In this document: positions 1 to 5,754 of the stretch, piece after piece
How the letters are laid out: the number at the start of each line of letters is the position of its first letter
Position numbering within the stretch: position 1 is the first letter of the stretch
The notes under the pieces: model-generated
Seen by the model: only the letters and a program-made list of their open reading frames with translations
The model's database searches: none
Told to the model about the DNA's origin: nothing
NCBI GenBank assembly: GCA_005779345.1
Contig: SXJQ01000328.1
Coordinates: 1 to 12,878 of the forward strand
Direction of reading: 5' to 3'
DNA from: Actinomycetota bacterium
Lineage (GTDB): Bacteria; Actinomycetota; Acidimicrobiia; IMCC26256; PALSA-610
DNA length: 12,878 nt
Position numbers and translations under genes: made by a program

Positions 1-1148
1 AGCAGGCGCTCGACACGATCGGCGAGCGCGTCGAGCGAAGCACGCGAGTCGCGGCGGGCCAGGCGTACGACGGCGACCTCGAGCAGCAGACGCGGGTCGG
101 GGACCGTGAGGCCACGGATGTCGACGATCGTCTCGCCGAGCAACTCGATGCCGCGCGTGAGACCCGCGAGGCCGAACGACTCGGCGAGCTCGTCGAGCAC
201 CGGGAGATCGGCGGGGGGACCGTCGTAGGGGACGCGTCCGGTCGCCGCGACCCGCACGAAGGCGTCGCGCAGGGTGACGAGCAGGTCGTCGGCGAGGCGC
301 CGCACGTCGACGCCCGTCGCGAGTGCGTCGTGCACCGCCGCGATCGCGCCGCCGGCGTCGTCTGCCGCGATGGCACGCAGCACGGCGGCACGACGATCGA
401 GGTCGGTCGTGCCGAACATGGCGCGCACCGCGTCGACGCCGAGCTCGCTCCTGCCGAGCGCGAGTGCCTGGTCGAGCAGCGACAGTGCGTCGCGGCCCGA
501 ACCGGCCGCCTTACGCACGATCAGATCGACGGTTTCGGGATCGACCGCGGCACCTTCACGGCCGAGATTGGAGCCGATCAGCTCGCGGAGCTGGTCGGGC
601 GCGAGCAACGTGAAGTCGAAGTGCTGGGTCCGCGACCGCACGGTGGGGAGCACCTTCTGCGGGTCGGTCGTGGCGAGAATGAACACGACGTACGCGGGCG
701 GTTCCTCCAATGTCTTGAGGAGTGCGTTCGCGGCCCCGCCCGTGAGCATGTGCACCTCGTCGATCAGGTACACCTTGCGCTTGCTCTTGCCCGCCATCCC
801 GACGTTGACGCTCTGGATCAGTTCGCGGACGTTCTCGACCCCGTTGTTGCTCGCCGCATCGAGCTCGAACAGGTCGGGGAAGGTGATGCCTTCCGCGGTG
901 AAGCAACCGCAGTTGTCGCACTTGCCGCACGGCTCGCCGTCGTCGGTGAGGTCGAGGCAGTTGAGTGCGCGGGCGAACACGCGCGCCGTCGTGGTCTTGC
1001 CCGTGCCGCGCGGCCCCGAGAACAGGTAGGCGTGCCCGACCGAGTCGGTCAGCAGGGCGTGGCGCAACGTGGAGGTGATGTGCTCCTGGCCGACGAGTTC
1101 GCCGAAGCGCTGCGGCCGATGCTTGCGGTAGAGGGAGCTGGAGGCCAC
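1..1148 (-). CDS. dnaX: DNA polymerase III subunit gamma/tau, N-terminal 382 codons (3' end beyond window)
   Basis: Clamp-loader ATPase of the replicative polymerase; it loads the beta sliding clamp and bridges core polymerases. Read from a GTG at 1148 (VASSSLYRKHRPQRF), the protein shows Walker A GPRGTGKT at residues 45-52, a zinc module with Cys64, Cys74, Cys77 and Cys80, Walker B/DEVH at 130-133, LEEPP at 148-152, and the sensor/arginine-finger region ending SRT at 172-174, where most relatives have SRC. All are canonical for DnaX apart from that Thr. The GTG is preceded by AAGGTGAG at a suitable distance, and the SRYRKYRP-like opening is the usual N-terminus of the family. The gene runs off the left edge, so the tau-specific C-terminus cannot be seen. 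An SRP RNA gene lies 43 bases upstream on the same strand, an arrangement common in actinobacteria. Confidence 0.96.
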   Translation of the reverse strand, partial: MASSSLYRKHRPQRFGELVGQEHITSTLRHALLTDSVGHAYLFSGPRGTGKTTTARVFARALNCLDLTDDGEPCGKCDNCGCFTAEGITFPDLFELDAASNNGVENVRELIQSVNVGMAGKSKRKVYLIDEVHMLTGGAANALLKTLEEPPAYVVFILATTDPQKVLPTVRSRTQHFDFTLLAPDQLRELIGSNLGREGAAVDPETVDLIVRKAAGSGRDALSLLDQALALGRSELGVDAVRAMFGTTDLDRRAAVLRAIAADDAGGAIAAVHDALATGVDVRRLADDLLVTLRDAFVRVAATGRVPYDGPPADLPVLDELAESFGLAGLTRGIELLGETIVDIRGLTVPDPRLLLEVAVVRLARRDSRASLDALADRVERL

Positions 1149-1191
1149 GCGCTCACCTTAGAGGGTGCCTACGACGATCGTCTCGGCGTAC

Positions 1192-1350
1192 GCCGTCTCG
1201 GAACCCGGCCCTCCGGCGGTCCGCCCAGGCAACCCGGCGGCACCCGGGACGCCCCGCTGAGAGCTGCTTCCTTCCGGACCTGACTCGGTTCACGAGATCC
1301 CGCTGCGCCGGACCCGGGCGGACCATCGCAAGGTCGGGTTCCGAGACGGC
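1192..1350 (-). ncRNA. ffs: Signal recognition particle RNA (4.5S-like, bacterial small type)
   Basis: RNA scaffold of SRP, binding Ffh for co-translational targeting to the membrane. On the minus strand the near-invariant domain IV apex GTCAGGTCC-GGAA-GGAAGCAGC is at 1263-1284, with the GGAA tetraloop at 1272-1275. The flanks pair symmetrically around this tip: 15 perfect base pairs between 1192-1206 and 1336-1350, then GGTCCGCCC 1218-1226 with GGGCGGACC 1316-1324, CCGGCG 1234-1239 with CGCCGG 1306-1311, and GGGA with TCCC next to the apex. The ends are set by the outer helix, giving about 159 nt, longer than the roughly 100 nt of a typical small SRP RNA. A narrower annotation of about 1225-1321 would be the conventional core. 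No Alu domain is visible. Confidence 0.93.
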
Positions 1351-1351
1351 A

Positions 1352-1357
1352 ACCCTA
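1352..1357 (-). promoter_or_regulatory. Candidate -10 element for the SRP RNA
   Basis: TAGGGT on the minus strand, a TANNNT-type -10 hexamer. It would place transcription initiation near 1345, at the start of the outer SRP RNA helix. No convincing TTGACA-like -35 is seen at the normal spacing, so this rests on position and the hexamer only. Confidence 0.35.
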
Positions 1358-1368
1358 GTGGCCGCCGG

Positions 1369-1374
1369 TAGCAT
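1369..1374 (+). promoter_or_regulatory. Candidate -10 element for tRNA-Ser
   Basis: TAGCAT on the plus strand, ending 11 bases before the mature 5' end of the tRNA; initiation would fall around 1381 and leave only a few leader bases. No good -35 is evident. It lies between two divergent RNA genes that are only 35 bases apart, so the two promoters must interleave here. Confidence 0.35.
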
Positions 1375-1385
1375 CACCCGCCCCG

Positions 1386-1473
1386 GGAGGGATGCGAGAG
1401 CGGCCGAATCGGCACGCTTGGAAAGCGTGTGAGGGGCAACCCTCCGTGGGTTCGAATCCCACTCCCTCCGCCA
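1386..1473 (+). tRNA. tRNA-Ser, anticodon GGA, CCA encoded
   Basis: Class II tRNA decoding UCC/UCU serine codons. The acceptor stem pairs GGAGGGA (1386-1392) with TCCCTCC (1463-1469), with discriminator G1470 and encoded CCA at 1471-1473. The anticodon arm is CACGC-TTGGAAA-GCGTG (1413-1429), with anticodon GGA at 1420-1422. A long variable arm built on GAGGGGCAACCCTC follows, and the T arm is GTGGG-TTCGAAT-CCCAC. The long variable arm and G discriminator fit serine. It is divergent from the SRP RNA gene, and a short hairpin follows at 1479-1505. Confidence 0.97.
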
Positions 1474-1478
1474 AATCG

Positions 1479-1505
1479 TTCTCTTTCGAACCCAGTCGAA
1501 GAGAA
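1479..1505 (+). terminator. Hairpin just downstream of tRNA-Ser
   Basis: TTCTCT-(T)-TCGA at 1479-1489 pairs with TCGAAGAGAA at 1496-1505 (10 bp, one bulged T, loop ACCCAG). It begins 5 bases after the encoded CCA. There is no U-tract, so it could be a processing or weak termination structure and not a classic intrinsic terminator. Confidence 0.4.
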
Positions 1506-1621
1506 GCGGGCCTGGCGTGTTCCGTTCCGTCGGTATTTGCGGCCGGTGACGGTGTCGTCGTAGGGCTAGGAGCCGGCTCGAACAGCGGCGTCGCAACTTC
1601 GTTTCGCGACGGAAGTCGATC

Positions 1622-1768
1622 GTGGGAAAGAGCCCGAGTCGGAAGCATCATCGAGCGGGTGCAGCGCGCCGACTCGACGCCGGGCTGATCGCGCGCGGCC
1701 TCGTGACGGTCGGCGTGCCTTCCGATGTCGTCGAACAGGTCGTGCAAGCACTCACCAGTCGAGGGTGA
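1622..1768 (+). CDS. Possible small basic hypothetical protein, or 5' part of the broken gene that follows
   Basis: A 48-codon reading frame from a GTG preceded by GGAAG six bases upstream. It begins MGKSPSRKHHRAGAARR and continues into an apparently helical segment (LIARGLVTVGVP...DVVEQVVQAL). I do not recognise it. It is in the same frame as the DUF4258-like segment that starts directly after its TGA (1766-1768), so the two may be halves of one gene of about 115 codons interrupted by a nonsense codon. Third-position GC is high mainly in the second half. The rest of 1506-1965 shows no better gene on either strand. Confidence 0.22.
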   Translation: MGKSPSRKHHRAGAARRLDAGLIARGLVTVGVPSDVVEQVVQALTSRG

Positions 1769-1969
1769 GAACGTCGGCTCGGTTGGGTCGCAGGCGAGAT
1801 CGGCCTCCAGACCGACGCCGTGAAGGAGGTCGTGCTCCTGATCGAGTGGACACGACCGCTCCACCTCGTCGTGATCGTTGACGACGCACGGGAGGAGGAG
1901 CGTATCGTTACTGTCTACGAACCCGATCCGACACGGTGGCACCCGGGATTCCGTCGGAAGCGATCATGA
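1769..1969 (+). pseudogene. DUF4258-type toxin, C-terminal part (N-terminus missing or degenerate)
   Basis: The frame contains VVLLIEWTRPLHLVVIVDD followed by a short spacer and IVTVYEPDPTRWHPGFRRKR. This is the characteristic second half of DUF4258 proteins (RPLHVVV...VYEPDP.RW...FRRR), which commonly pair with YgiT-type zinc-finger antitoxins. The usual first half (His...Arg...ERGI, then a PSCLVLG segment) is not found in any frame upstream. The only in-frame start candidate in this part is GTG 1820, with no clear ribosome-binding site, giving 49 residues. An in-frame TGA lies immediately upstream. The 3' end overlaps the antitoxin start by ATGA (1966-1969), preserving the normal toxin-then-antitoxin order. 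Loss of toxin function is inferred; a truncated functional form cannot be excluded. Confidence 0.6.
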
Positions 1970-2205
1970 TTCGATGCGATGTGTGCGACAACGGTGAGCG
2001 AGTCTCGGCGACCCGGTCTCGAATCGCGGAGCGCGATGGCCGTACTGCCGTAGTCCTCGGGGTGCCCGTCGAGGAGTGTCCCGCTTGCGGACTGACCTGG
2101 CTGACAATGGACGTCGCCAAGCAACTCGACGTGCTCTTCGACCAGCTGCTCGCCAGCGGCGCAGAACTCGCCCAGGCACACTGGGACGCGCCGCGGGCTG
2201 CGTGA
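1966..2205 (+). CDS. YgiT-type zinc-finger protein, antitoxin of a DUF4258 toxin-antitoxin pair
   Basis: A 79-residue protein opening MIRCDVC, with Cys4 and Cys7 as the first zinc knuckle and CPAC (Cys38, Cys41) as the second. Between them is a basic, beta-rich segment ending in VPVEECPACG, as in the N-terminal domain of YgiT/MqsA antitoxins. It lacks the C-terminal HTH domain of full-length MqsA, as is usual for the short versions paired with DUF4258 proteins. The start ATG overlaps the upstream TGA in ATGA, indicating translational coupling; an in-frame GTG at 1936 is less likely. The family role is to neutralise the adjacent toxin and often to repress the operon. Here the partner looks damaged, so this may be an orphan antitoxin. 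Confidence 0.8.
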   Translation: MIRCDVCDNGERVSATRSRIAERDGRTAVVLGVPVEECPACGLTWLTMDVAKQLDVLFDQLLASGAELAQAHWDAPRAA

Positions 2206-2209
2206 TCTC

Positions 2210-2638
2210 GTGGTTGCGGGTGGAATCGAGCGGCCAGCGCTGTTGCGGAAGGTGGACGCGGTCACGGTTCGCGTGCCGACCATCGACGAGGGCTTGACGT
2301 TCTACCGCGATGGGCTCGGACATCGGCTTCGCTGGCGGAACGACTCGATCGGCCAGGCCGGCCTGACGCTCCCAGATTCCGACACCGAACTCGTCCTCAC
2401 GACCGAACACAACTACGAGCCGAACTGGCTCGTCGAGTCGGTGGACGATGCCGTTCATCAGTTCGCCACGAACGGCGGCGTCGTCGTCGTCGAACCGACG
2501 TCGATTCCGGTCGGTCGCCTCGCCGTGGTTCGCGATCCGTTCGACAACGTTCTCGTGCTGCTCGATCTATCCGCGGGCACCTACGAGACCGACGCGTCGG
2601 GGCACGTGACCGGAATCCGTGCGGCACACACCCGCTGA
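2210..2638 (+). CDS. VOC-superfamily (glyoxalase/bleomycin-resistance-fold) protein
   Basis: A 142-residue protein with the two-module beta-alpha-beta-beta-beta pattern of the vicinal-oxygen-chelate fold. The first module is VDAVTVRVPTIDEGLTFYRD-GLGHRLRW; the second ends RDPFDNVLVLLD, the usual DPdGN-like terminus. Length is normal for a single-domain member. The position normally held by the first metal-ligand His (D-H-V-T) is Ala17, so classic glyoxalase metal chemistry is doubtful and a substrate is not predictable. Start: GTG 2210 lies 4 bases after the antitoxin gene; TTG 2243 (just before RKVDAV) is an alternative matching the usual N-terminal length, and neither has a strong ribosome-binding site. 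Tight spacing suggests co-transcription with the antitoxin gene. Confidence 0.75.
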   Translation: MVAGGIERPALLRKVDAVTVRVPTIDEGLTFYRDGLGHRLRWRNDSIGQAGLTLPDSDTELVLTTEHNYEPNWLVESVDDAVHQFATNGGVVVVEPTSIPVGRLAVVRDPFDNVLVLLDLSAGTYETDASGHVTGIRAAHTR

Positions 2639-2694
2639 CACCCGAGCCGTCGTTCCGTCGCTCGGCGGCGGCCAACGTGCCGGTACGAGTCACG

Positions 2695-3279
2695 TCAAGC
2701 CGTAACTCGCCAAGCCGTAACTCGCGTGGGCCGGTATCGCCGGGCGACCACCCCCGACCGGAACTCATGGCGATCCACGAGCTCGAGCTGGATTCGCTCG
2801 CGCAGACCGGCGAGCAACGTCGGCCCGTGTCCGGCAAGGACCGGCTGGACAAGGAACTCGTACTCGTCGATGAGGCCCAGATCTGCCAACGCCAGGGGGA
2901 GCGTCACGCCACCCACGAACAGGCCCTCGCCTGGCTCCTGCTTGAGCCGCTGAACCGCTTGCCCCAGGTCGCCTCGCACCAGCTCGGCATTCCAATCGAC
3001 CCCGCTCAGCGTGTTCGACACGACGTACTTCTTCGCTCGGTCGATGGTCTCGGCGAACGGGATCTCCCACTCATCCATCCAGTCGGGCCACGTGCCCGCG
3101 GCCGGCCGCCGCCACGCCGACTCCATCATCTCGTAGGTCACCCGGCCGAACAGCAGGGCATCGGCTCGTTCCATCTCAGCGGTCCAGTAGCGCATCGACT
3201 CCTCGTCGGGAGGGAGCCCTGCCTCGTGATGGCAGCAGCCGTCGAGCGTCACGTTGATCGAATATCGAAGTGGTCTCAT
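2695..3279 (-). CDS. RibD C-terminal / dihydrofolate-reductase-like family protein
   Basis: A 194-residue predicted NADPH-dependent reductase-fold protein of the RibD_C/DHFR-like family. It opens MRPLRYSINVTLDGCCHH, then shows LLFGRVTYEMMESAW (residues 42-56), the usual GR.TYE motif, KYVVSNTL (84-91), and FVGGVTLPLALADLGLIDEY followed by QPVLAGHGPTLL (121-156), the diagnostic C-terminal block. Members are often annotated 'dihydrofolate reductase family' without known substrate; this is not true FolA. ATG 3279 is chosen because a purine-rich GGGAGGG lies eight bases upstream and the homologous N-terminus starts there; a much longer reading frame upstream would run into the HAD gene. The C-terminal residues come from a 15-bp duplication. 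Downstream of the HAD gene, same strand, 241 bp apart. Confidence 0.85.
   Translation of the reverse strand: MRPLRYSINVTLDGCCHHEAGLPPDEESMRYWTAEMERADALLFGRVTYEMMESAWRRPAAGTWPDWMDEWEIPFAETIDRAKKYVVSNTLSGVDWNAELVRGDLGQAVQRLKQEPGEGLFVGGVTLPLALADLGLIDEYEFLVQPVLAGHGPTLLAGLRERIQLELVDRHEFRSGVVARRYRPTRVTAWRVTA
2696..2725 (+). repeat. Perfect 15-bp tandem duplication
   Basis: CAAGCCGTAACTCGC occurs twice in immediate succession (2696-2710 and 2711-2725). It covers the last codons of the minus-strand RibD-like gene, where it encodes the doubled peptide RVTAW-RVTA before the TGA. Confidence 0.9.
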
Positions 3280-3285
3280 CTCGTT

Positions 3286-3327
3286 GCCCTCCCTGAGGGG
3301 CTCTCCCCTGATGGCTCTCCCTTGATG
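3286..3327 (-). repeat. Imperfect 14-bp tandem repeat (about three units) carrying Shine-Dalgarno-like motifs
   Basis: On the minus strand, reading toward the RibD-like start: CATCAAGGGAGAGC (3327-3314), CATCAGGGGAGAGC (3313-3300), then a diverged CCCTCAGGGAGGGC (3299-3286) that contains the presumed ribosome-binding site. The first two units differ at one base. The 14-bp period is not a multiple of three, supporting a non-coding leader. The rest of the 3280-3520 gap shows no gene that I can support. Confidence 0.75.
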
Positions 3328-3520
3328 CGCGCCGCGCGTTCGCCGGGCCGTACCCGGACGACTGCCGGCGCAATTTCTCGTTGGCGCCCCGATCGCGCGC
3401 TCTCGACACCGTCGTGGTGCGAACCAGACCGCAGACCGTCCTGGGCGATCCCACAAGGCCGCAACTCCGTTGTCGGGTCCACAACAGGCGCCGCCGTTCG
3501 CGATCGAGAGGCTGCTCACG

Positions 3521-4165
3521 TCAGGGCCAGCCGAGGAGTCGGGGCACCTCACCGAGCGATGAGACGGCACTCGTGTCGGCGGGCGCACCCCGACGGATGT
3601 GAACGGCAGCGATCCCGAGCGATGCCGCTCCGTCGCAGTACTCGACCTGGTCGTCGATCAGCACGGACGAGGGAGCGTCGGCATTCAATGCGGCCAGCGC
3701 GTGGTCGAAGATCTCGGGCGATGGCTTGGCCGAACCGACTTCGCACGACAGCACGATCGCATCGACCGCATTCGCGAGTCCGAGCGCTTGGAGGAGCGGC
3801 CGCGTGTTCTCGGCACAGTTCGAGACGAACGCGACCGGGACACCGATCCTCCGACAAGACTCGATGAACGGCAACACGTCGTCGAAGACCGACGATGCGC
3901 CGATCAGGGCCTCGGCGTCGAGTCGGGCCAGTTCGATCGCCTCGGCATGCGTGACCGTTCGACCGCACGCCGAGACAGCGGTCGCCAGTGCGTCGGCCAT
4001 CGTGACACGTCCGACCGTGACGGCTGGGGCAACTTCGTTCAGCGCGGCGGATAGCGACCGCGGTGCGACATCAATTTCCGTCGCGAGGCGCTCGAACACT
4101 GCAGCGAAATCCGTGTGGACAGCGGTCCGGTAGACGTCGAGCAGCACACCGCGACCGCTCGTCAC
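3521..4165 (-). CDS. HAD-superfamily hydrolase (haloacid dehalogenase-like)
   Basis: A 214-residue HAD phosphatase/dehalogenase-type protein. Motif I is LLDVYRTAV with nucleophile Asp10; the +2 residue is Tyr12, as in the D-x-Y-G-T subgroup that includes haloacid dehalogenases, not Asp as in most phosphatases, and the usual Gly is Arg13. Motif II is FVSN (Ser115-Asn116), motif III AKP (Lys147), motif IV VLIDDQ (Asp171, Asp172) with a downstream GA...GI. The helical cap is residues ~15-95. Substrate cannot be assigned. Start GTG 4165 gives the normal short N-terminus ahead of motif I. A TAGGAT element six bases upstream suggests a leaderless transcript, while AGGA would also serve as a weak ribosome-binding site. 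Divergent from the SDR gene. Confidence 0.88.
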   Translation of the reverse strand: MTSGRGVLLDVYRTAVHTDFAAVFERLATEIDVAPRSLSAALNEVAPAVTVGRVTMADALATAVSACGRTVTHAEAIELARLDAEALIGASSVFDDVLPFIESCRRIGVPVAFVSNCAENTRPLLQALGLANAVDAIVLSCEVGSAKPSPEIFDHALAALNADAPSSVLIDDQVEYCDGAASLGIAAVHIRRGAPADTSAVSSLGEVPRLLGWP

Positions 4166-4171
4166 GCGGGA

Positions 4172-4177
4172 ATCCTA
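4172..4177 (-). promoter_or_regulatory. Candidate -10 (TAGGAT) for a leaderless HAD transcript
   Basis: On the minus strand TAGGAT is followed by six bases and then the GTG start at 4165, so initiation at the expected +7 would coincide with the start codon. This TANNNT-to-start spacing is typical of actinobacterial leaderless genes. No clear -35 is seen. Confidence 0.4.
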
Positions 4178-4314
4178 CGCTGCGGCGACTCTGCCGCCTC
4201 GGTAACGGTCACCGTCGCGCCGCCAAGGGGCCGGCGCTCGGCCGAGTCCCGGTGGCGCCGACTCCCGCCGGTCGCGATGATCCAGACTGCACGGGCGGAA
4301 CGAACAGGGGCGTG

Positions 4315-5073
4315 ATGAATCTCGACAAGGCATCGGTGTTCCTGACCGGCGGGGCGGGAGGGATCGGCAGTGCGCTCGACCGTGCGTTCACCGACGCCGG
4401 TGCGATCGTCGTCACGGCCGATCTCGAAGGCGCGGACGTGCGGCTCGACGTCACCGACGCGGCTGCGGTCGCGGCCGCGATCGCGTCGCTGGAACGAATC
4501 GACGTGGTGATCGCCAACGCCGGGATCGGAGTCGGCGGCATCGTCGACGACATCGCGACGGCCGATTGGCAACGCACGATCGACATCAACATCGGAGGGG
4601 TCGTCAACACGGTGCTGCCCGCCTACGCGCGCCTGCGCGACCAACGACACGGCGCGATCGTCCTCATGGCATCGCTCTCCGGGCTGGTCGGAACGCCCTT
4701 GATGACGCCGTATTCGATGTCGAAGCACGCCATCGTGGGCCTCGGCGAGAGCCTGCGCGGTGAGGCCGCGCGGTACGGGATCGGCGTCACGACCGTCTGC
4801 CCGGGTCCGGTCGAGACCTCCCTCCTCGACGCGCCCGTGAGCACTCCAGGGCTGAGCCCGCGCCGCTATCTCGTCTCGGCGGCCGGCAAGCCCATCACCG
4901 CCGACGCGCTGGCTCGGAGGGTCGTCGACGCGGTACAAGCGAATCGCGCCCTGGTCATTCCAGGTCGCGCCGGCGCGATCGCGCGCGCGGCCCGGTTCGC
5001 TCCCCGGCTGACCGGTCGGATCATCGCGTCCAAGATGCATCGAGAACTGCGCCACGCCGACTCTCGACCGTAA
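4315..5073 (+). CDS. Short-chain dehydrogenase/reductase (SDR)
   Basis: A 252-residue classical SDR, an NAD(P)H-dependent Rossmann-fold oxidoreductase. It shows the cofactor motif TGGAGGIG (residues 11-18), Asp36 at the end of beta2 (NAD preference is possible), NAG at 68-70, catalytic Asn92 in DINIGG, Ser120, and the Tyr133-x3-Lys137 pair (YSMSK), followed by PGPVET at 163-168. Length is normal and the substrate is unknown. The final ~35 residues (GRAGAIARAARFAP..) resemble the basic C-terminal tail of membrane-associated actinobacterial SDRs. ATG 4315 is preceded by AGGGG at close spacing; an overlapping GTG sits three bases earlier. It reads away from the HAD gene across a 149-bp divergent spacer and is followed by a hairpin region before tadA. 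Confidence 0.92.
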   Translation: MNLDKASVFLTGGAGGIGSALDRAFTDAGAIVVTADLEGADVRLDVTDAAAVAAAIASLERIDVVIANAGIGVGGIVDDIATADWQRTIDINIGGVVNTVLPAYARLRDQRHGAIVLMASLSGLVGTPLMTPYSMSKHAIVGLGESLRGEAARYGIGVTTVCPGPVETSLLDAPVSTPGLSPRRYLVSAAGKPITADALARRVVDAVQANRALVIPGRAGAIARAARFAPRLTGRIIASKMHRELRHADSRP

Positions 5074-5095
5074 CCCGCCGAGCGCGGAGTGATCC

Positions 5096-5155
5096 GCGTC
5101 CGTTGATCCGTTGAGTCGAGAGCTGCACGGGTGCGGCGGTCGACTCAACGGACGC
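5096..5155 (+). repeat. Nested inverted repeat allowing two alternative hairpins between SDR and tadA
   Basis: TCCGTTGAGTCGA (5107-5119) is perfectly complementary to TCGACTCAACGGA (5140-5152), 13 bp with a 20-nt loop. The same right arm, TCAACGGACGC (5145-5155), also pairs with GCGTCCGTTGA (5096-5106), 11 bp. The left side carries a direct repeat (TCCGTTGA twice), so the two stems are mutually exclusive. No U-tract follows; it may be the SDR transcript end or a leader structure for tadA. Confidence 0.7.
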
Positions 5156-5202
5156 AGGTTCGGGGTGAGCGCGGCGTCGTGGGCGTCGGTAGGGTCGCGG
5201 GC

Positions 5203-5754
5203 GTGCAGCCTTCGGATCGGCCCGCCGACTCACCGCATCCGCCGGCCTCCCCGTCCGACAGCCTCGCGTTGTCGGCCGAACGGCTCGAGGCGCTGATGGC
5301 CGAGGCGCTCGCGGAGGCACGCGCGGCGCTCGACCACCACGACGTTCCGGTGGGCGCGCTCGTCGTGCGCACCACCGACGGCGAGGTCGTCGCCCGACGG
5401 CACAACGAACGCGAGCGCACGGGCGACCCGACGGCCCACGCGGAGATCCTCGCCCTGCGCGATGCCGCGGTCACCGCGGGAACCTGGCGGCTCGACGACC
5501 ACGTGCTCGTCGTGACGCTCGAGCCCTGCCCGATGTGCGCTGGGGCAGCCTGGGCATCGCGACTCGGCGGCATCGTGTTCGGCGCGAGCGACGCCAAGGC
5601 GGGCGCCGCCGGGACGCTCTACAACCTCGCCGCCGACCCGCGACTCAACCACGAGATCCCGGTCGTGCGCGGCGTGCGGGCCGACGCGTGCGCCGAGGTG
5701 CTCGCCGAGTTCTTCGCCGCGCGACGTGTCGTGCCGCGCCGGGTGCTGCGGTGA
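5203..5754 (+). CDS. tadA: tRNA-specific adenosine deaminase TadA
   Basis: Zinc enzyme converting the wobble A34 of tRNA-Arg(ACG) to inosine. The cytidine-deaminase fold is clear: VPVGALVV (residues 48-55), PTAHAEILAL with zinc ligand His79 and proton shuttle Glu81, and EPCPMCAGA with ligands Cys109 and Cys112, then SRLGGIVFGASDAKAG and a C-terminal LAEFF helix. GTG 5203 is chosen because AGGG lies eight bases upstream and the long inverted repeat stays outside the gene. It leaves a proline-rich N-terminal extension of about 20 residues; an internal ATG at 5296 would give a minimal enzyme, and GTG 5131 would put the hairpin inside the coding region. The stop overlaps the next gene by GTGA. 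Confidence 0.93.
   Translation: MQPSDRPADSPHPPASPSDSLALSAERLEALMAEALAEARAALDHHDVPVGALVVRTTDGEVVARRHNERERTGDPTAHAEILALRDAAVTAGTWRLDDHVLVVTLEPCPMCAGAAWASRLGGIVFGASDAKAGAAGTLYNLAADPRLNHEIPVVRGVRADACAEVLAEFFAARRVVPRRVLR

Noticed and set aside
330..1283. Plus-strand frames of 250-317 codons opposite dnaX and the SRP RNA
   Set aside because: dnaX on the minus strand has unmistakable Walker and zinc motifs; these are shadows that also run through the SRP RNA gene.
1392..1688. A 98-codon plus-strand frame starting inside tRNA-Ser
   Set aside because: Most of its start lies in the tRNA gene and its product has no recognisable features.
2677..3867. A 396-codon plus-strand frame across the RibD-like and HAD genes
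   Set aside because: It covers two opposite-strand genes with clear motifs and the gap between them; its own translation has no family resemblance.
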